NCBI GenBank assembly: GCA_036362985.1
Contig: JAYGXS010000001.1
Span: 37,518,484-37,582,483 of the forward strand
Source: Ligula intestinalis
Taxonomy: Eukaryota; Platyhelminthes; Cestoda; Diphyllobothriidea; Diphyllobothriidae
Direction of reading: 5' to 3'
Length of the DNA: 64,000 nt
The notes under the pieces were generated by a model, which saw only the letters and a list, made by a program, of their open reading frames with translations, searched no databases and was not told the DNA's origin. Each line of letters opens with the position of its first letter. Position 1 is the first letter of the stretch. A program made the position numbers and the translations under genes. This document shows, in pieces, positions 25,270 to 36,881 of this stretch.

Positions 25270-25660
25270 ATGCATGAAACAGACTTCGTCAACAAGAAAA
25301 TTTCGCGAGCATACGATTGATTTCGATAAATTCTCTGCAGGCCTGTGCCTTTATATCGTAATTAGATAAACTAAATATGCGTGTTGGTCGAAAAATCGTC
25401 CGGTTTATAGGGCTGGGGTAGGGGGACAAAATTAAGGTCAGCAGTCTGATCAGTGTAAAGGGGGAAGTGGCTGCCGGGAAAGATAATACTCTGGGCACCT
25501 TTACGAGGTTCTTTCGGGCACACAGAACCGTTTTGTGTAACCTGATAGCAGCCGCTTCTGCCGGAGCTAAAAGACGCTATCCAAGGAATTTTAGTATTTT
25601 GAGGGCAACTTGTAGATCACTTCGTTTAGACCAAAATCTTGGTCATTATTAATCATTATT
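25270..25660 (-). pseudogene. Penelope-like element (lineage P3), C-terminal fragment and 3' end
   Basis: On the minus strand, 25595-25515 reads LAPAEAAAIRLHKTVLCARKN, the conserved P3 C-terminal block. The downstream DNA (25500 to about 25270, minus) matches the 3' region of the P3 copy at 42.54-42.73 kb. This shows in parallel translations such as RIFSLSNYDIKAQACREFIEI against RVFYLDNYDVNVQVRREFTEI. Neither the YIG core nor the RT is present. Confidence 0.7.
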
Positions 25661-27814
25661 ATTGCTATCAAGCCGTACGATTCTTATTCCTTATTGAGTG
25701 ATTGTTCCTCCAGTAAAATTTGTAATATAATCTAACATAATTGAAACAAATCGCGATACTGACAGAGAAAAATTAAAAAAAGGATCTGGTGTTCGGTCCT
25801 CGAATACTCGAGCGAGAAAGAGAGGGGATGAATTAAAGGGTCGGACACCACATAAATATGCTGGTTGCTTGGACAGACAGCAATGTTTTCTACGGTCGCA
25901 TAAGTAGGAAACGTATAAAAATTCGTGGAGACAAGGCCTTATGTATTTCAGTAGATGAATCGGCAGTTGCCCTGGTCATGGGTAAATGATAGACTAAGAT
26001 TCTAAATTTATTCAGTCTTGGAATAACGAAGGACGACCGCAGGCAGTACATTTAGCCTCATATGAGCCAAATGAAACGCCTATACGAGGATGCGCGAACG
26101 AATTATTGCGCCGCGAGCGCTGGTGTTATGCGAACAACAGTGTGTCACGAGATCACAGGCGCATGTACGAATATCCGTCTCAGGCAATCGATTTATCGAT
26201 TTACTGACGTTTGGCGTTTGCCATGCTCTTTCTCGCTCAGCCACGTCAGCGAGTACTTCCATAGCCCGGCAGTGGAATGATAGACTGAGCTACGATCGAC
26301 CCACTGACCAGGCCGGATTGATGCATGGTACGAAATCTACGAGGTCGTCGGTCGATCCATTCCTAGCCATATAACGAAAGCTATGCTTTTCTACTATAGT
26401 CTGTTATTTACGCCCCCGTACGATCTGAGCTGATACCAGTTCTGTCAATGTAAGAAGATTTGGTTAGCGATAAAATTGTGCTTCGCTATTCTGAGTTCCC
26501 CTTTTAGTGTCAATTCCCAAACAAAGGCATTCCAAATATGCAAACTATTTATGCAATTAACCAAGCTCTAATTTCATGATCAATTAAGAATTCAGTTTTA
26601 CTTATAACATCTAATTTTCAATGTAGATTCAAACTCAGAATGGACCATATACGTACCCACACAGGCGTTCGTAGTACACATTATCATCGGGTTGTTATAT
26701 CATACACTGACAAACTTACGTGTTTAAGGAACACTTTACTGCTATAATTGTCAAGCGTATTTTCTTGCAAAGTTCCAATAGGTAGTTGATCGGTCTCTCG
26801 CAGAAAATAGCAAATGATTGGAGGATAATTAGAACCAAACTTCACGTGCTTATTTACGGGAGCTCATTCTTTAAAAGAAAGGAGCTGTTTCGGAGTCTTT
26901 GGAAACTTTCATTTCATCATAAAATATTTGCAAATTTAAAGAATGCACTTTGGCGGTCTGTATGGTGTCTGCAGAATTGAAAAAGACAAACAGGTTTTAG
27001 ATTAGAAAGAAAGGATTTGAAAGTGTTATTTACTGAAAAACTCATACCAGCACTGACTTATTCGAACCTGAACCTTGCAAGGACGGACACTATACAAATC
27101 GCTGAGAAAACAGGCAGCCTAAGAATCCTTATAAACAATGGGTGAGAACTAAGAATAGTGTATATTGGCTATCTTATGAAATGTTGAGATTGAAATTTGA
27201 ATACGTGGTTTTACAGACATTTGAGGTTGTTTATTTTATTCATTGAATAGACTTGAGGCGTTAAATGCTATTGAATATACATCAGTTCAATTCAACTGAG
27301 CGCACCGAAGAAAAAGTGGACCCATTTGAACCAAATCCAATGGACTAGGTTTAGAAAATTATATTTTGCAAACCTCCTACGTTTTGTGCCGTAACATTAA
27401 TTAGTAAATTGATAAGGCTACAATTTGTTTTACCATGCCAAAATAACGACCGTAAACAAGCACATAGGTAAAGAGCCGAGAGATGCCGTCACTTTACTGT
27501 GTCAGAGTGTCCAAATGTTTTCTATCTGCAGTTCAGTATGAACGAATAGGGAAATTTAAAATGGAACGGTCAGAAGATTTTTATTTTTCTTAAAATTGCA
27601 GGATATATTCTGCCACTCCCTTGCGCCCTGCAATCTTAGAACGAGGGCTAAAGAAATGTATTGAAAACTACTGCATTATGAAACGAAAAGCGTGTTTTTT
27701 AATTTTCAGCATACAATTTATTTCTAATGCTTAGAAAATTCAGAAGCAAAACCGGTCACATTTTGCCATTTATATCTTGACTTAATCTTCAAAAATGGTA
27801 AATTGCGCAGTTAG
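25661..27814. other. Intergenic; AT-rich, one short dispersed repeat
   Basis: A less AT-rich island at 26.05-26.38 kb has overlapping frames (26062-26374) without a known domain. The part at about 27200-27290 shares ACATTTGAGGTTGTTT and the following 70 bases with 33885-33965. Otherwise I see no structure. Confidence 0.45.
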
Positions 27815-29390
27815 AGTTCTGCGAATCCTGCAAACAAAATTCAGGGCGAAATGAAACGTGTTGGTTTAGCACATATCTGGACCGGTTATTTTGATCAACT
27901 GAGTGGATTTATTAATAAGAACGGTTTTGGATTGGAAAACTGCCCTGTTGGTTAATGTTATTAGGGGAAATAGGCTCTCAGTTTTGCCAAATAATGAGTA
28001 TGTTTACATTAAAGGAATTCCGTATGCTATAAGGAAAGACAGGACGAAACTTTCTCCTTGCATACACTGCGTTGTGGAAGAATTCCACAATTAGTAAAAA
28101 AGGTTGAGTACTGAAAAAATTTGTGCAAATTTGGTCAAATGGAACTAAAGTGAACTTTGAGGAATCGCATTTGTTTTCAGAAACAAGCACCCATTGCAGA
28201 TAAAAAAATTACATTAAAATATCATGTGAAGTTTTTTTGCACAATATGCAGTAATAAAAAGTTCCGACGCGTTTGTTTTAATCCTTACCTCTGACCTTGC
28301 ACATAACCAAACCTTGCCATACATGTTACCGCGGAGGATAGTTAAATAAGGCCTTCAGGTGAAAACATACTTTTGTAAACAATAGATTTTGCTCAACCAT
28401 TATTTAGAAACGGAATAGACAGAAGAACAATAAGTATTTCAAAAATGGTCAGATACGTGGCCTGTTTTTTTGCATTCGCACGTCCATTACGGATCTTGTT
28501 GCAAATATCCTTAAGCGAAAAATAATACGTTATCAAGAGAAAGGTATGTTCTTTCATATCCAGTCAAATTTAATGGTTCTTATTCAGATGAATTAAAGGA
28601 ATTGTCAAAAGTCCCCGATTTTCATGTAAGATTACCTTGGAAAAAGTTAATCTACGCAGAAGTTCGTCAGCTAAATATCTAATAAAAGTACTTTTCAAAG
28701 AGGTAACCCATTATGGAAGCTTTTTTAGTAATATTAGGAATAACAATATGCGTGGTATCTAGCAGACATGGTGTATGCTCGAAAATGTGGTTTGCTGTTT
28801 TGAATAATTTCTACATTTGACCAATATTGACATCCGAACTAGAAATAATATCCAAAGGCTCACTTTTTCTGCAAATGCTGTTAAGTTGCATCTTATTTTA
28901 AAGGCTTTGAAGTCAACCACGAACAGACGGGCAAATAAACAACTTATCAGTGCAGCCACTAAAACGAGCGAAATGAAGAGACAATTTATTCAATCATATT
29001 AAATATATAGGTAAGCAACAATTGTTATGTCAACAAAAAAATTTGACTGAAGAAAAGTTCCTTTTGTATAAAGGAAGTGGTTGCTTTAAGTTTTATACTT
29101 AACAAACTATTTAAATTTATTGTTCTAATTTATAGCCATTTTGACGTCTCCACAAGCTGGCGATTATCGAGAAAATTTTATTTTTCTTTACAAACACTTA
29201 GTATTTCGTATAGTGATTTAAGGTACTTAAATTGACTAATGTTGCTCATTATTATTTATACGTTTTTGTAAATGCGTTACCGCTGGTATTGGAGAAATAA
29301 TCAAACATTTACAAATTCAAGAACTTTGTTTGCAGCGCTTGCAGAACTGTACTCGACGCTGAATCCTCTAATTAAATCGCTACTTCAAAA
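27815..29390 (+). repeat. Unidentified AT-rich repeat of about 1.6 kb, copy 1
   Basis: It is collinear, in direct orientation, with 51090-52690. Both copies start at GTTCTGCGAATCCTGCAAACAAA. Both contain CTGAGTGGATTTATTAATAAG, TGACCTTGCACA, GCCATACATGTTACCGC and ATTATCGAGAAAATTTTATTTTTC. Small indels are scattered throughout, so the copies are old. The single open frame here (27903-28094) is broken in the other copy, so coding is unlikely. An 85-bp core (28736-28820) is much better conserved than the rest. It could be a non-autonomous transposon or a duplicated intronic or regulatory segment; no terminal repeats were found. Confidence 0.8.
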
Positions 29391-30864
29391 GGTAACTTGC
29401 CATATAAAAACTTTAAATTGAGCTTAGGCATAGTTAGATCTGACAATTGTTGCGGTCTTTCATTATTCTGGGCAATGAGTTGACATGTTTAGGTGATTTA
29501 AATACCATGACCCAAACTTACAGGTGCATTATAGAAAATGCCCAAAAGCCCACTATTTAGGTAAATCTGTTTAAGAAATATCTTATTTTGAAGGTTTTGA
29601 TAAGCACGTAAATTATTATCCTTATTCATGGTGCATCAACTGAAACCACTGAAAAAATAATCTGAAAATAGTCGTTATTGAATTCCCGAAATAATTACAA
29701 ATACATGAGACGGAAGGAAATTTCTCTTGTGGCTCATAAAATGGTACGATTGCACCAGACAATTCCATTTAAATTTATTAGTCACTGACCGGCATTTCCG
29801 CATGTTAGTTCACGAAATAGCTTTCTCATGTAAAACCTTCCAATCAGCATAATCAAACGAAAATCTGGTTGATTTCGTCAACCGTCACTCTAAAAATTAA
29901 TAAACGGAAGAACCAACTAGCAATTCTCGTGAAACCATGTTGGAATACATACTCAAACTTTGGGTTTTTCGGTAACACCTATATGTTACATTGTGCGTAA
30001 TATCGAAGCATACGTATTCGAACAATTAACAAAAGGATTATTTTCCAAAAATATTCTATGTGTGCTGGTTTACTCACTCTGTTTTTTACATGAACAGACT
30101 AGTACGCCCAATTTACGCTCTTTCCGAATTTTCCACTTCTCTTAAAAAGCCGGCATTTCTAAACAACGTTATATTATTTGATAGACTGCAATGTACCCTA
30201 TTTCGACGAATGACCATTTCTTTCTGCCTTAAAACTTTGGGAAAAGCAAAGTTAGCTGCATTTGCGTGACAGAGATTTTCTTGTTAAACTCCTGGAGTTC
30301 ATGAGGTAGACCACCTACTGTAGTAGTCTAGTTGGACCGGTATCGGATCTGCATTCATACGCATGCAAAAATAAATAAAGCAACGGGCTTGCTCCGTAAA
30401 CTTGTTGATAAGTTCATTTACAGGTTAATGTACTAGTGTTGACGTGACCCTTTAGCCTCTGCACACACCTGTTTTATTGTAAAACATTGAATGACCTTTT
30501 TGGAGCTCACACTAAACTGCTGTTTGCACGAGTATAAACTAAAAGCATAAAGTTTAAAAGCTGGAACATGCAACTCTCTGTGTAAAAGTGATGACATGAT
30601 AAGTTTGCCTTTTCGAGCTGTTTAGGGTAGGTATTCTGCGCTTTTAATTTTTATCGTTTTGAATGGTACTATCATACAAATTTTACAATCAGACCATGCC
30701 AAACTGCATAGACTTGAATAGACTAGTTATTGAACGCAAGCATCGCATTTGGCCTCAATAGAAATTTTCCTAGGAAAATTAAATTTTAAAGTACCATTTA
30801 TGCCTTTGCCATTGGACACCTCGTAGACCCTATCTGAGTCGCATTAGTGTGCCCTGTTTCATTA
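29391..30864. other. Intergenic, AT-rich, nothing recognised
   Basis: Only short frames in AT-rich DNA (for example 29960-30269 +). No motif or repeat shared with other parts of the window was seen. Confidence 0.45.
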
Positions 30865-32040
30865 ACACCTTGCGTGGTTTGTATAGTCTACATAAGATCC
30901 ACAAGAATGGCCTGCCAGTTCGTCTGATTCTAGACATATGAAACTCGAAATAGCATGTGATAGCGAAGTGGTTAATAGGGAAGCTCAAACCCTTACAACG
31001 GCACCTGGCACCACGTAACTATCATGACACGCTCAAATTTATCAGCAACCTCAAAGCTATGGGCTTAAAGAGCATGATGATGCTCTCCCTAATCGTCTCA
31101 TTCCGGTCACAGATTACCTCTATGTCATCGCACCAACAGAAACCGTTGAAGACGCCGTCCTAAATGCTTTCAACCAAGTACACCCCTCCATTAAACAGAG
31201 ATTTCGCTTCCAATCTTGGACGTGTTCCTACGTCGAAGACCTGACGGTAGCGTCCGAAGGAACGTTTATCGGAAGAAAACCTGGTCCGGACAGTATACAA
31301 AATACAGCAGTTTCATACGCAGCCAATAAAACGTAATTTAGTCCGCTGTTTAGCGCAAAGGGATAGAATAGTTTGTTCAGCAGACACTACTGACGTGGAG
31401 CTCAGGAACATCCAGGAACTGCTTCGTCAGAAAGAACATCCTGACAGATTCATCATAAAGAATATGGTGGAAAGAGAAAGAAAACCCGCTACACCCACTG
31501 TGGGAAAGAAGACGATAGTCCTCAAAATCTCCTTTCCAGGGAATGCGACAAGTGCACTCTTAAGAGGAATATTTGACCAAGCTGTGTCCAAACCTTTCCA
31601 GCAGCGAGAGTTCTTGTATTTTTCTCAACGAAACCGGCCCTGCACGGCGACGGTAAGGATAAGTTGCTAGCTCAGGCCACTTCCATGTGCATTTACTTAT
31701 TTACTTGTTCCCGTTGAGCAGGCTTTATCGGTCACACGAGTTTGCGCTTATTAACAAGAATACGAGATTACCTCACAGCATGACTGAGCAAAGGTGAAGT
31801 TCAGAGCATAAACAGCGTCATTCCCGCCCGCATGGTTGATTCAGGATATCGTATGGACCTCAACAAATTCCTCAAGGCGATTTATAAGGTCCTACAAAAC
31901 TATCCAAAGTCCCTGAGTCAGTGTTTGCTAGCATCAGTAGAAGCAACCGCTATCCGCTTGAGGAAGCCGGCCTTGTGCGCGCAAAAGAACCTTCTGCAAG
32001 CTCCGAGATTGGCATGTTCAACAGTCACATAACTGCCTGC
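30865..32040 (+). pseudogene. Decayed Penelope-like element (lineage P3) with internal deletion
   Basis: The RT fingers block reads YSLHKIHKNGLPVRLILD near 30.88 kb. A stretch corresponding to the region before motif A (KWLIGKLKPLQRHLAP) follows. The frame then jumps directly to the segment after motif C (AFNQVHPSIKQRF at 31.17 kb), so motifs A to C are essentially deleted. Downstream are ELRNIQELL, then a damaged GIY-YIG core (GFIGHTSLRLLTRIRDYL, 31.72-31.78 kb). The P3 C-terminus (ASVEATAIRLRKPALCAQKN) ends near 32.03 kb. Frameshifts and stops are spread throughout. The element cannot encode an active enzyme. Confidence 0.8.
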
Positions 32041-33879
32041 AACGTTCAGCGCTTTCTATCTCCCTTCCCCCTCTCCCTGCCGCCTATCATCAACCTCCAA
32101 CCCCAATCCCCCTCCCCCTATTCCAATGACTTATTTGCATGAAATGATGAACGTAATTGCCCGTAAGTTTACCATTTATCCCCATCCCATGTAAGTGCAA
32201 TGACCCGAGGAGAATTTATCAAAAACTTCCGTATGCGCGCCAACTTCTTTTCCGAATTCTCTGATGGGAATTTTTGACACCTTAAAACTTTGCATTTTTC
32301 TGAAGGCCCTCTTGTGTGCAAACCGTTAGGCGGACCGGATTCCACGGATTGTTCTGCAAATCAGATCAGCCGGGCATAATGCACTTTTAAACTCTAATTA
32401 CCGAGCCAGATTAAAGAGGCATACAGGCTCGTGCTGGCCGAAAAAATATCCGGCCAAAGTCAAACGCAGGCAGATAAAACCACGTAGGCAATATCTCATT
32501 GGCTGTAAAGTAGATTGCTCTTAAGAATGCAAAGTAAGTTAGCTTAACAAGAATGTTTCCAAACTGTTTGCAATTGATGCTCTCGTATCTCGAACCAATC
32601 AGACGACCTTTAAATAATGATGATAAAAGTGCCTCTGACAGGTAGAGCAATTACGTAGCAAGGGAATTTTTCTTTCGCCGTAGGCGGTGTTTAACGAAGG
32701 TGTGTAATTTTTCATGACGAATCGCAATAAAAGTCTCACGGCACATCGTTTTTAAAATTGTGACTTTCGCATTTATTTGTACCAATTAAATAAACCTAAC
32801 GCAAACAAAGACGCGGATTGAGCCTTGCCTTGAGACGTAGATTAATGCATTTTCTAGAAAGCCTTGTTGGGACAAATATTTCCCCCCTTGATTTAAAGTC
32901 AAGTAATCACTATACAGAAAGCTCAGATCCAAAATGATACTGAGCCAGAGATTCGAAAACACATGAGTTTTCGCTAACGTTTCCATAATACGTGTGGGGC
33001 GAATACTGCTTCCTTTAATGGCAATATATAGAAAAGTTTTGGGCTATCATTCGTAGATTGGACTGACGCCTAGTGATTAGGTTAATATACATAGTAATTT
33101 ATAAAAAGCAGAAAGTCTTTAGAAAAGTTTCCAGGCAGTAAGGGAAACAAATTTAAGTTGTGTAACGGGCGAAAACACAGTAGGATATCTACACAATTTA
33201 AAGATAGTATAAATACATCTGAAATCCATTCGTGAAAGTAAGATAGATTGAAAAAAGCTAATCTTTCCAGGTGCTCACTTATAATGCACCAAATAAACTG
33301 CAGGTAAATCAAAAATGCGAAATTTGAATCAACTGAGGTGATTAGTAAGAAATAATCAAGGTGGCTATTTGAAAGGTCCAGGCGCTCATTGCTGTAGAGT
33401 TCATATGCGAGGGGATTTTGCGGGGACTGAGGGCCTTTAGCACAGGGCTGCCGTCCTCTTACCAAGGAGGTAACCGCCTATGGACTCACTATCCCCATCC
33501 ACGTTATGTATTTGGGGTTTACCTCGGATTCGCCCTGCACTGATCTCATAAGCTGTATTAAAATGGGCGTATAGTGCTACTTTGAAGTCTGGGATATGTT
33601 TTCGGTTTTACACTTTGCCATCGCTGCTCAGACCGTTGATATCGGCTGGCAGATTTAGTAAACCGAGGGTAACAGGAACAGTCCAAAAATAGATGGCGGT
33701 CGCGTGACTTGTGCGTGTCAGGCTGCCACTGTGTTTCGAGGAAAACGACCCGAGGGCGTCATGGACGTCATGTGGTTGAAAAATCCAATTGTGATGCTGA
33801 AAAGAGCGTAAAATTAGTACAACCGTAGATCAAATATCTGATGAAATGTGAAATGCAAAATTTCAATGGGTGATTTAAC
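32041..33879. other. Intergenic, no gene recognised
   Basis: The first 100 bases are pyrimidine-rich and are probably the 3' untranslated end of the preceding P3 element. A 127-codon minus frame at 33082-33465 is AT-rich with hydrophobic runs and no known domain; I do not consider it a gene. Confidence 0.45.
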
Positions 33880-33965
33880 ACACATTTGAGGTTGTTTGTT
33901 TTGTTCATGGAGTTGAATTGAGGGGCAAAATGCTATTACGTAGCAAAGAGTTCGGTTCAGCTCAG
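33880..33965 (+). repeat. Short dispersed repeat (pair with 27200-27290)
   Basis: Both copies share ACATTTGAGGTTGTTT, a following TT.TTCATNGA block and AAATGCTATT, and run for about 85 bases. It lies about 130 bases outside the 3' end of the P1 element and may be part of the DNA into which P1 inserted. Confidence 0.55.
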
Positions 33966-34097
33966 TATACTGGGGGTAAAAAGGAGCAGAATGGGGGCTG
34001 AATCCAACGTTTGTTTACGTCCAAGTAATTTCCTATGCTATTAAACGCAGCTCTAAGGGGAAAACATTTCGAACTAATAAACTCATGGCAGCTTATG

Positions 34098-34315
34098 GTA
34101 TGATGAAAAGAAAGAAGATCTTCGGAAAATCGAGTTGTACTCGTGAATTTTCGAACAAGTATCACGTGTTCGTCGTCAGACTAAATTAAAAGTGAGGGCT
34201 GGGAATGTCGCACTAGATGTTTTGGAGGCAGAGGTTACAACGGACGGGGGAGGGAAAGGGGGGGGATTGGGTGGAAGGGTTATGGTGACGTGACACCCGC
34301 GGCGATAGGTTGTGC
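34098..34315 (-). repeat. 3' pseudo-LTR of the P1 Penelope-like element
   Basis: It is matched in inverted orientation at 36882-37103 and partly in direct orientation at 36794-36880. A related sequence lies at the 3' end of the remnant at 6925-7190. It includes a G-rich tract (plus strand) and the palindrome-like block GTCGTCAGACTAA. Confidence 0.85.
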
Positions 34316-34319
34316 TGGT

Positions 34320-34441
34320 GCTGGTTAAGAGTCAGAGAAATTCCATTTGACCGGGCACAGAGAGCCAGTTGTTGTTTCAGGCTGGTTAAGAGTCAGAGAA
34401 ATTCCACGTGACTGGGCACAGAGAGCCAGTTGTTGTTTCAG
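34320..34441. repeat. 61-bp tandem duplication in the P1 3' region
   Basis: Two consecutive copies (34320-34380 and 34381-34441) begin GCTGGTTAAGAGTCAGAGAA. They differ at only three or four positions in the middle. The duplication lies just after the stop codon of the ORF and before the pseudo-LTR. Confidence 0.95.
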
Positions 34442-34461
34442 GCTGTGTCCAGATTAGTAGA

Positions 34462-36786
34462 TCATGCACGAAACCCGGTATAGTGTGAGTCAAGCTCTAC
34501 GTGCCTGTTTATACTAGCCGGATTCGAGCGCCAAGCTTCAAGGAATTCCCTCGCTTGTCGCGTATTAGCCATTGCGATCACGTCGGTGGCATCCCAATTG
34601 AAGCGGTGATCACACTCAATGGAGTGTGCAAATACGAGTGATAAATGGTTCCGTAGGCGAACGGCTGACTTGTGTTCATTAATGCGAGTCTCAAGGCGTC
34701 GGCCTGTTTGACCAATATAAACGCAAGGGCAACCAGCACACGGTATACGATAAACGACGTTACTTAGTTGTCCCACGGGTAGAGCGTCCTTTAATCGACA
34801 TAAGCTTGCGCGCAGTGAGATTGCGGGCTTGTGGGCAACGGTGATGCCAAAGCGACTTAGTTGCCGAGAGATGGTTTCAGATACTTTATTCATGTAGGGT
34901 AGAGAATAAAATTTTCGTGGCAATGTAACATCGTTGGGAGGGAGGTTTTGTGCTTGACCCCGACGTCTAAGGCAATTCTTGACAAAGCTTGTCGGATATC
35001 CATTGGCCCGGAAAAATTTGTAAAACTACGTTAGTTCTCTCTTGAGCAAAGCATCGTTACTGCAATAACGGGAGGCGCGTTGGAAAAGAGTGCGGACACA
35101 GCTTCTTTTATGGGCCGCAGGGTGGTTACTCCTATAGTTAAGGATGATTTCTGCAGCGGAGTCCTTTCGGTAGACGCTTGTTGCGAGTTTGCCATCTGCG
35201 AGTCTTTGTATCCTCACGTCAAGGAATGGAAGGGTGTCTCCTGTTGCCTCTTCGCGGGTAAATTGTATTTCTGAGAAGACCCCATTTAGACTCTGGTGCA
35301 GCCGTTCGACATCGCCAGTCTTCATGATGACGAATGTGTCGTCTAGGTAGCGGAGCCACAATTTTGGTTCTACAGCTCGAAAAACCTCCTCTTCTAGTCT
35401 CTGTAAGACTAGCTCGGCCAGTAGCCCCGATATTGGCGAGCCCATTGGGGTACCCTTCACCTGCTGATAGTACTTGCCATCAAATTGACAATAGTTCTTG
35501 AGACAGAGCTTTAGCATGTCCAGCACGTGTTCTTTCGGAATATCGATAGGATTTTCATCTAGGCGCCGCTCTATACTATCGATGGTTAAAACGTGCGGTA
35601 TAGAAGAAAAGAGAGCAACAACGTCGAATGACATAATACATTCATCAGGACTTACTTGAAGTCCTTGAATTCTATGCAGGAATGCCTGTGAGTTTTTGAC
35701 GTTGTATTTCGATCCATCACTCAGGTGCTTTAGTTTTCTGTAAAGCCATTTGGCGAGGTTGTAGGTGGGGGATCCAATTAGTGGCACTATCATCCTCAAT
35801 GGCGCATCAGCCTTGTGCACTTTTGGAAGGCCATACGCATGTGCGATACGAGGGTCGCTAAGGTTGATAAATTTGGCGTCCCCGGGGGTGATGAGATTCA
35901 ACCGAGAGAGTTCGTTCACCTTCTTCTTGATAACAGCGGTCGGCTTTTTAGTTGGGTCCGCATCGAGTGGTGTGTACGCCTCTAAGTCATTGAAGACTTG
36001 GTTTGCCTTGCTGACGTAGCCGGTCTTGTCCATGACGACAGTTGCCCCACCTTTGTCAGCGGGCACAATGATTATACTCTCATCAGCCTTCAGTGAGAGT
36101 AGCCCTTTTCTCTCCTCGATAGCTAGGATTTGATGGTGTTTCCTCTGCCGGAGGAGACCTAATGCGCAGCTACGTATGTCCACACGCATATCTTCAGGGA
36201 CGGTGGAGGCCAGTAGAAGGGACTCGAGATTGGCTAGAAAGTTAGTCGGTGTCGCATCGGCATGGCTGAATTTTATTCCTTTTGCCAGGAGGTTTAATTC
36301 AGCAGATGTGAGAACCCCTCGCGATAGGTTGACGACTCTCTTGGACATGTTGCTTTCATTAGTGGGAGGGGGAAGTGATTTGAGTTTATCCTGTAAGTTG
36401 GCTCGCTTCTTCATTCTGGCATCCTTTGTGGTGACATTTATTCTTTTCAGTACCTCTTCGAAAAGATTTTCCGGCAAACATGAAGCACATTGGCTTCTGA
36501 GGTCGTTGATGGTTGCTTCGAAACGGCAAATACGGCGGTGAACATCGGATATAACAGCTCTTAAAACACGGAATCCGTATTTGTGTGCGAGTTGTCTTCC
36601 GGTCTCATTAAGTAGAGTTGGCTTGAATCGGAAAGATTTCGGAAGGATGTTGAAGTCGCGACAGCGGTGAAGGAAGTAGAGTTGTTCGTAAGTCATTGCC
36701 AGCCTCTGTGCGAATTTTTCCCAACGTCTGGTCAAGATAAGCGTTTGACACCCAGAAGTATGTTGGATAAGTAAAGTAAGTTGCAT
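34462..36786 (-). pseudogene. Penelope-like RT / GIY-YIG endonuclease ORF with one in-frame stop
   Basis: A single frame of 775 codons is interrupted only by TAG at 35028-35026 (codon 587). I start it at the ATG at 36786; an open TTG-initiated extension reaches 36855 inside the pseudo-LTR. Counting from that Met, residues 242-251 are PADKGGATVV and 318-325 YGLPKVHK. Motif A (FDVVALFSSIP) is at 387-397 and motif B (GTPMGSPISG) at 445-454. Motif C is YLDDTF at 480-485 with both catalytic Asp present. After the stop come VYRIPCAGCPCVYIGQTGR (YIG near 690) and the C-terminal LEAW...NRH block. The protein would copy element RNA into DNA at nicks made by its endonuclease. The stop separates RT from endonuclease, so the two activities would be uncoupled unless it is read through. 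It is the best preserved PLE here. Confidence 0.9.
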
Positions 36787-36881
36787 TCCGGATGATATGA
36801 TGAAAAGAAAGAAGATCTTCGGAAAATCGAGTTGTACTCGTGAATTTTCGAACAAGTATCACGTATTCGTCGTCAGACTAA

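Noticed and set aside
27903..28094. 63-codon ORF in the 1.6-kb repeat
   Set aside because: The frame is interrupted in the second copy at 51.2 kb, so it is not conserved as protein.
33082..33465. 127-codon hydrophobic minus-strand ORF
   Set aside because: AT-rich DNA read in this frame naturally gives Phe/Leu/Ile runs. No start context, homologue or motif supports it.
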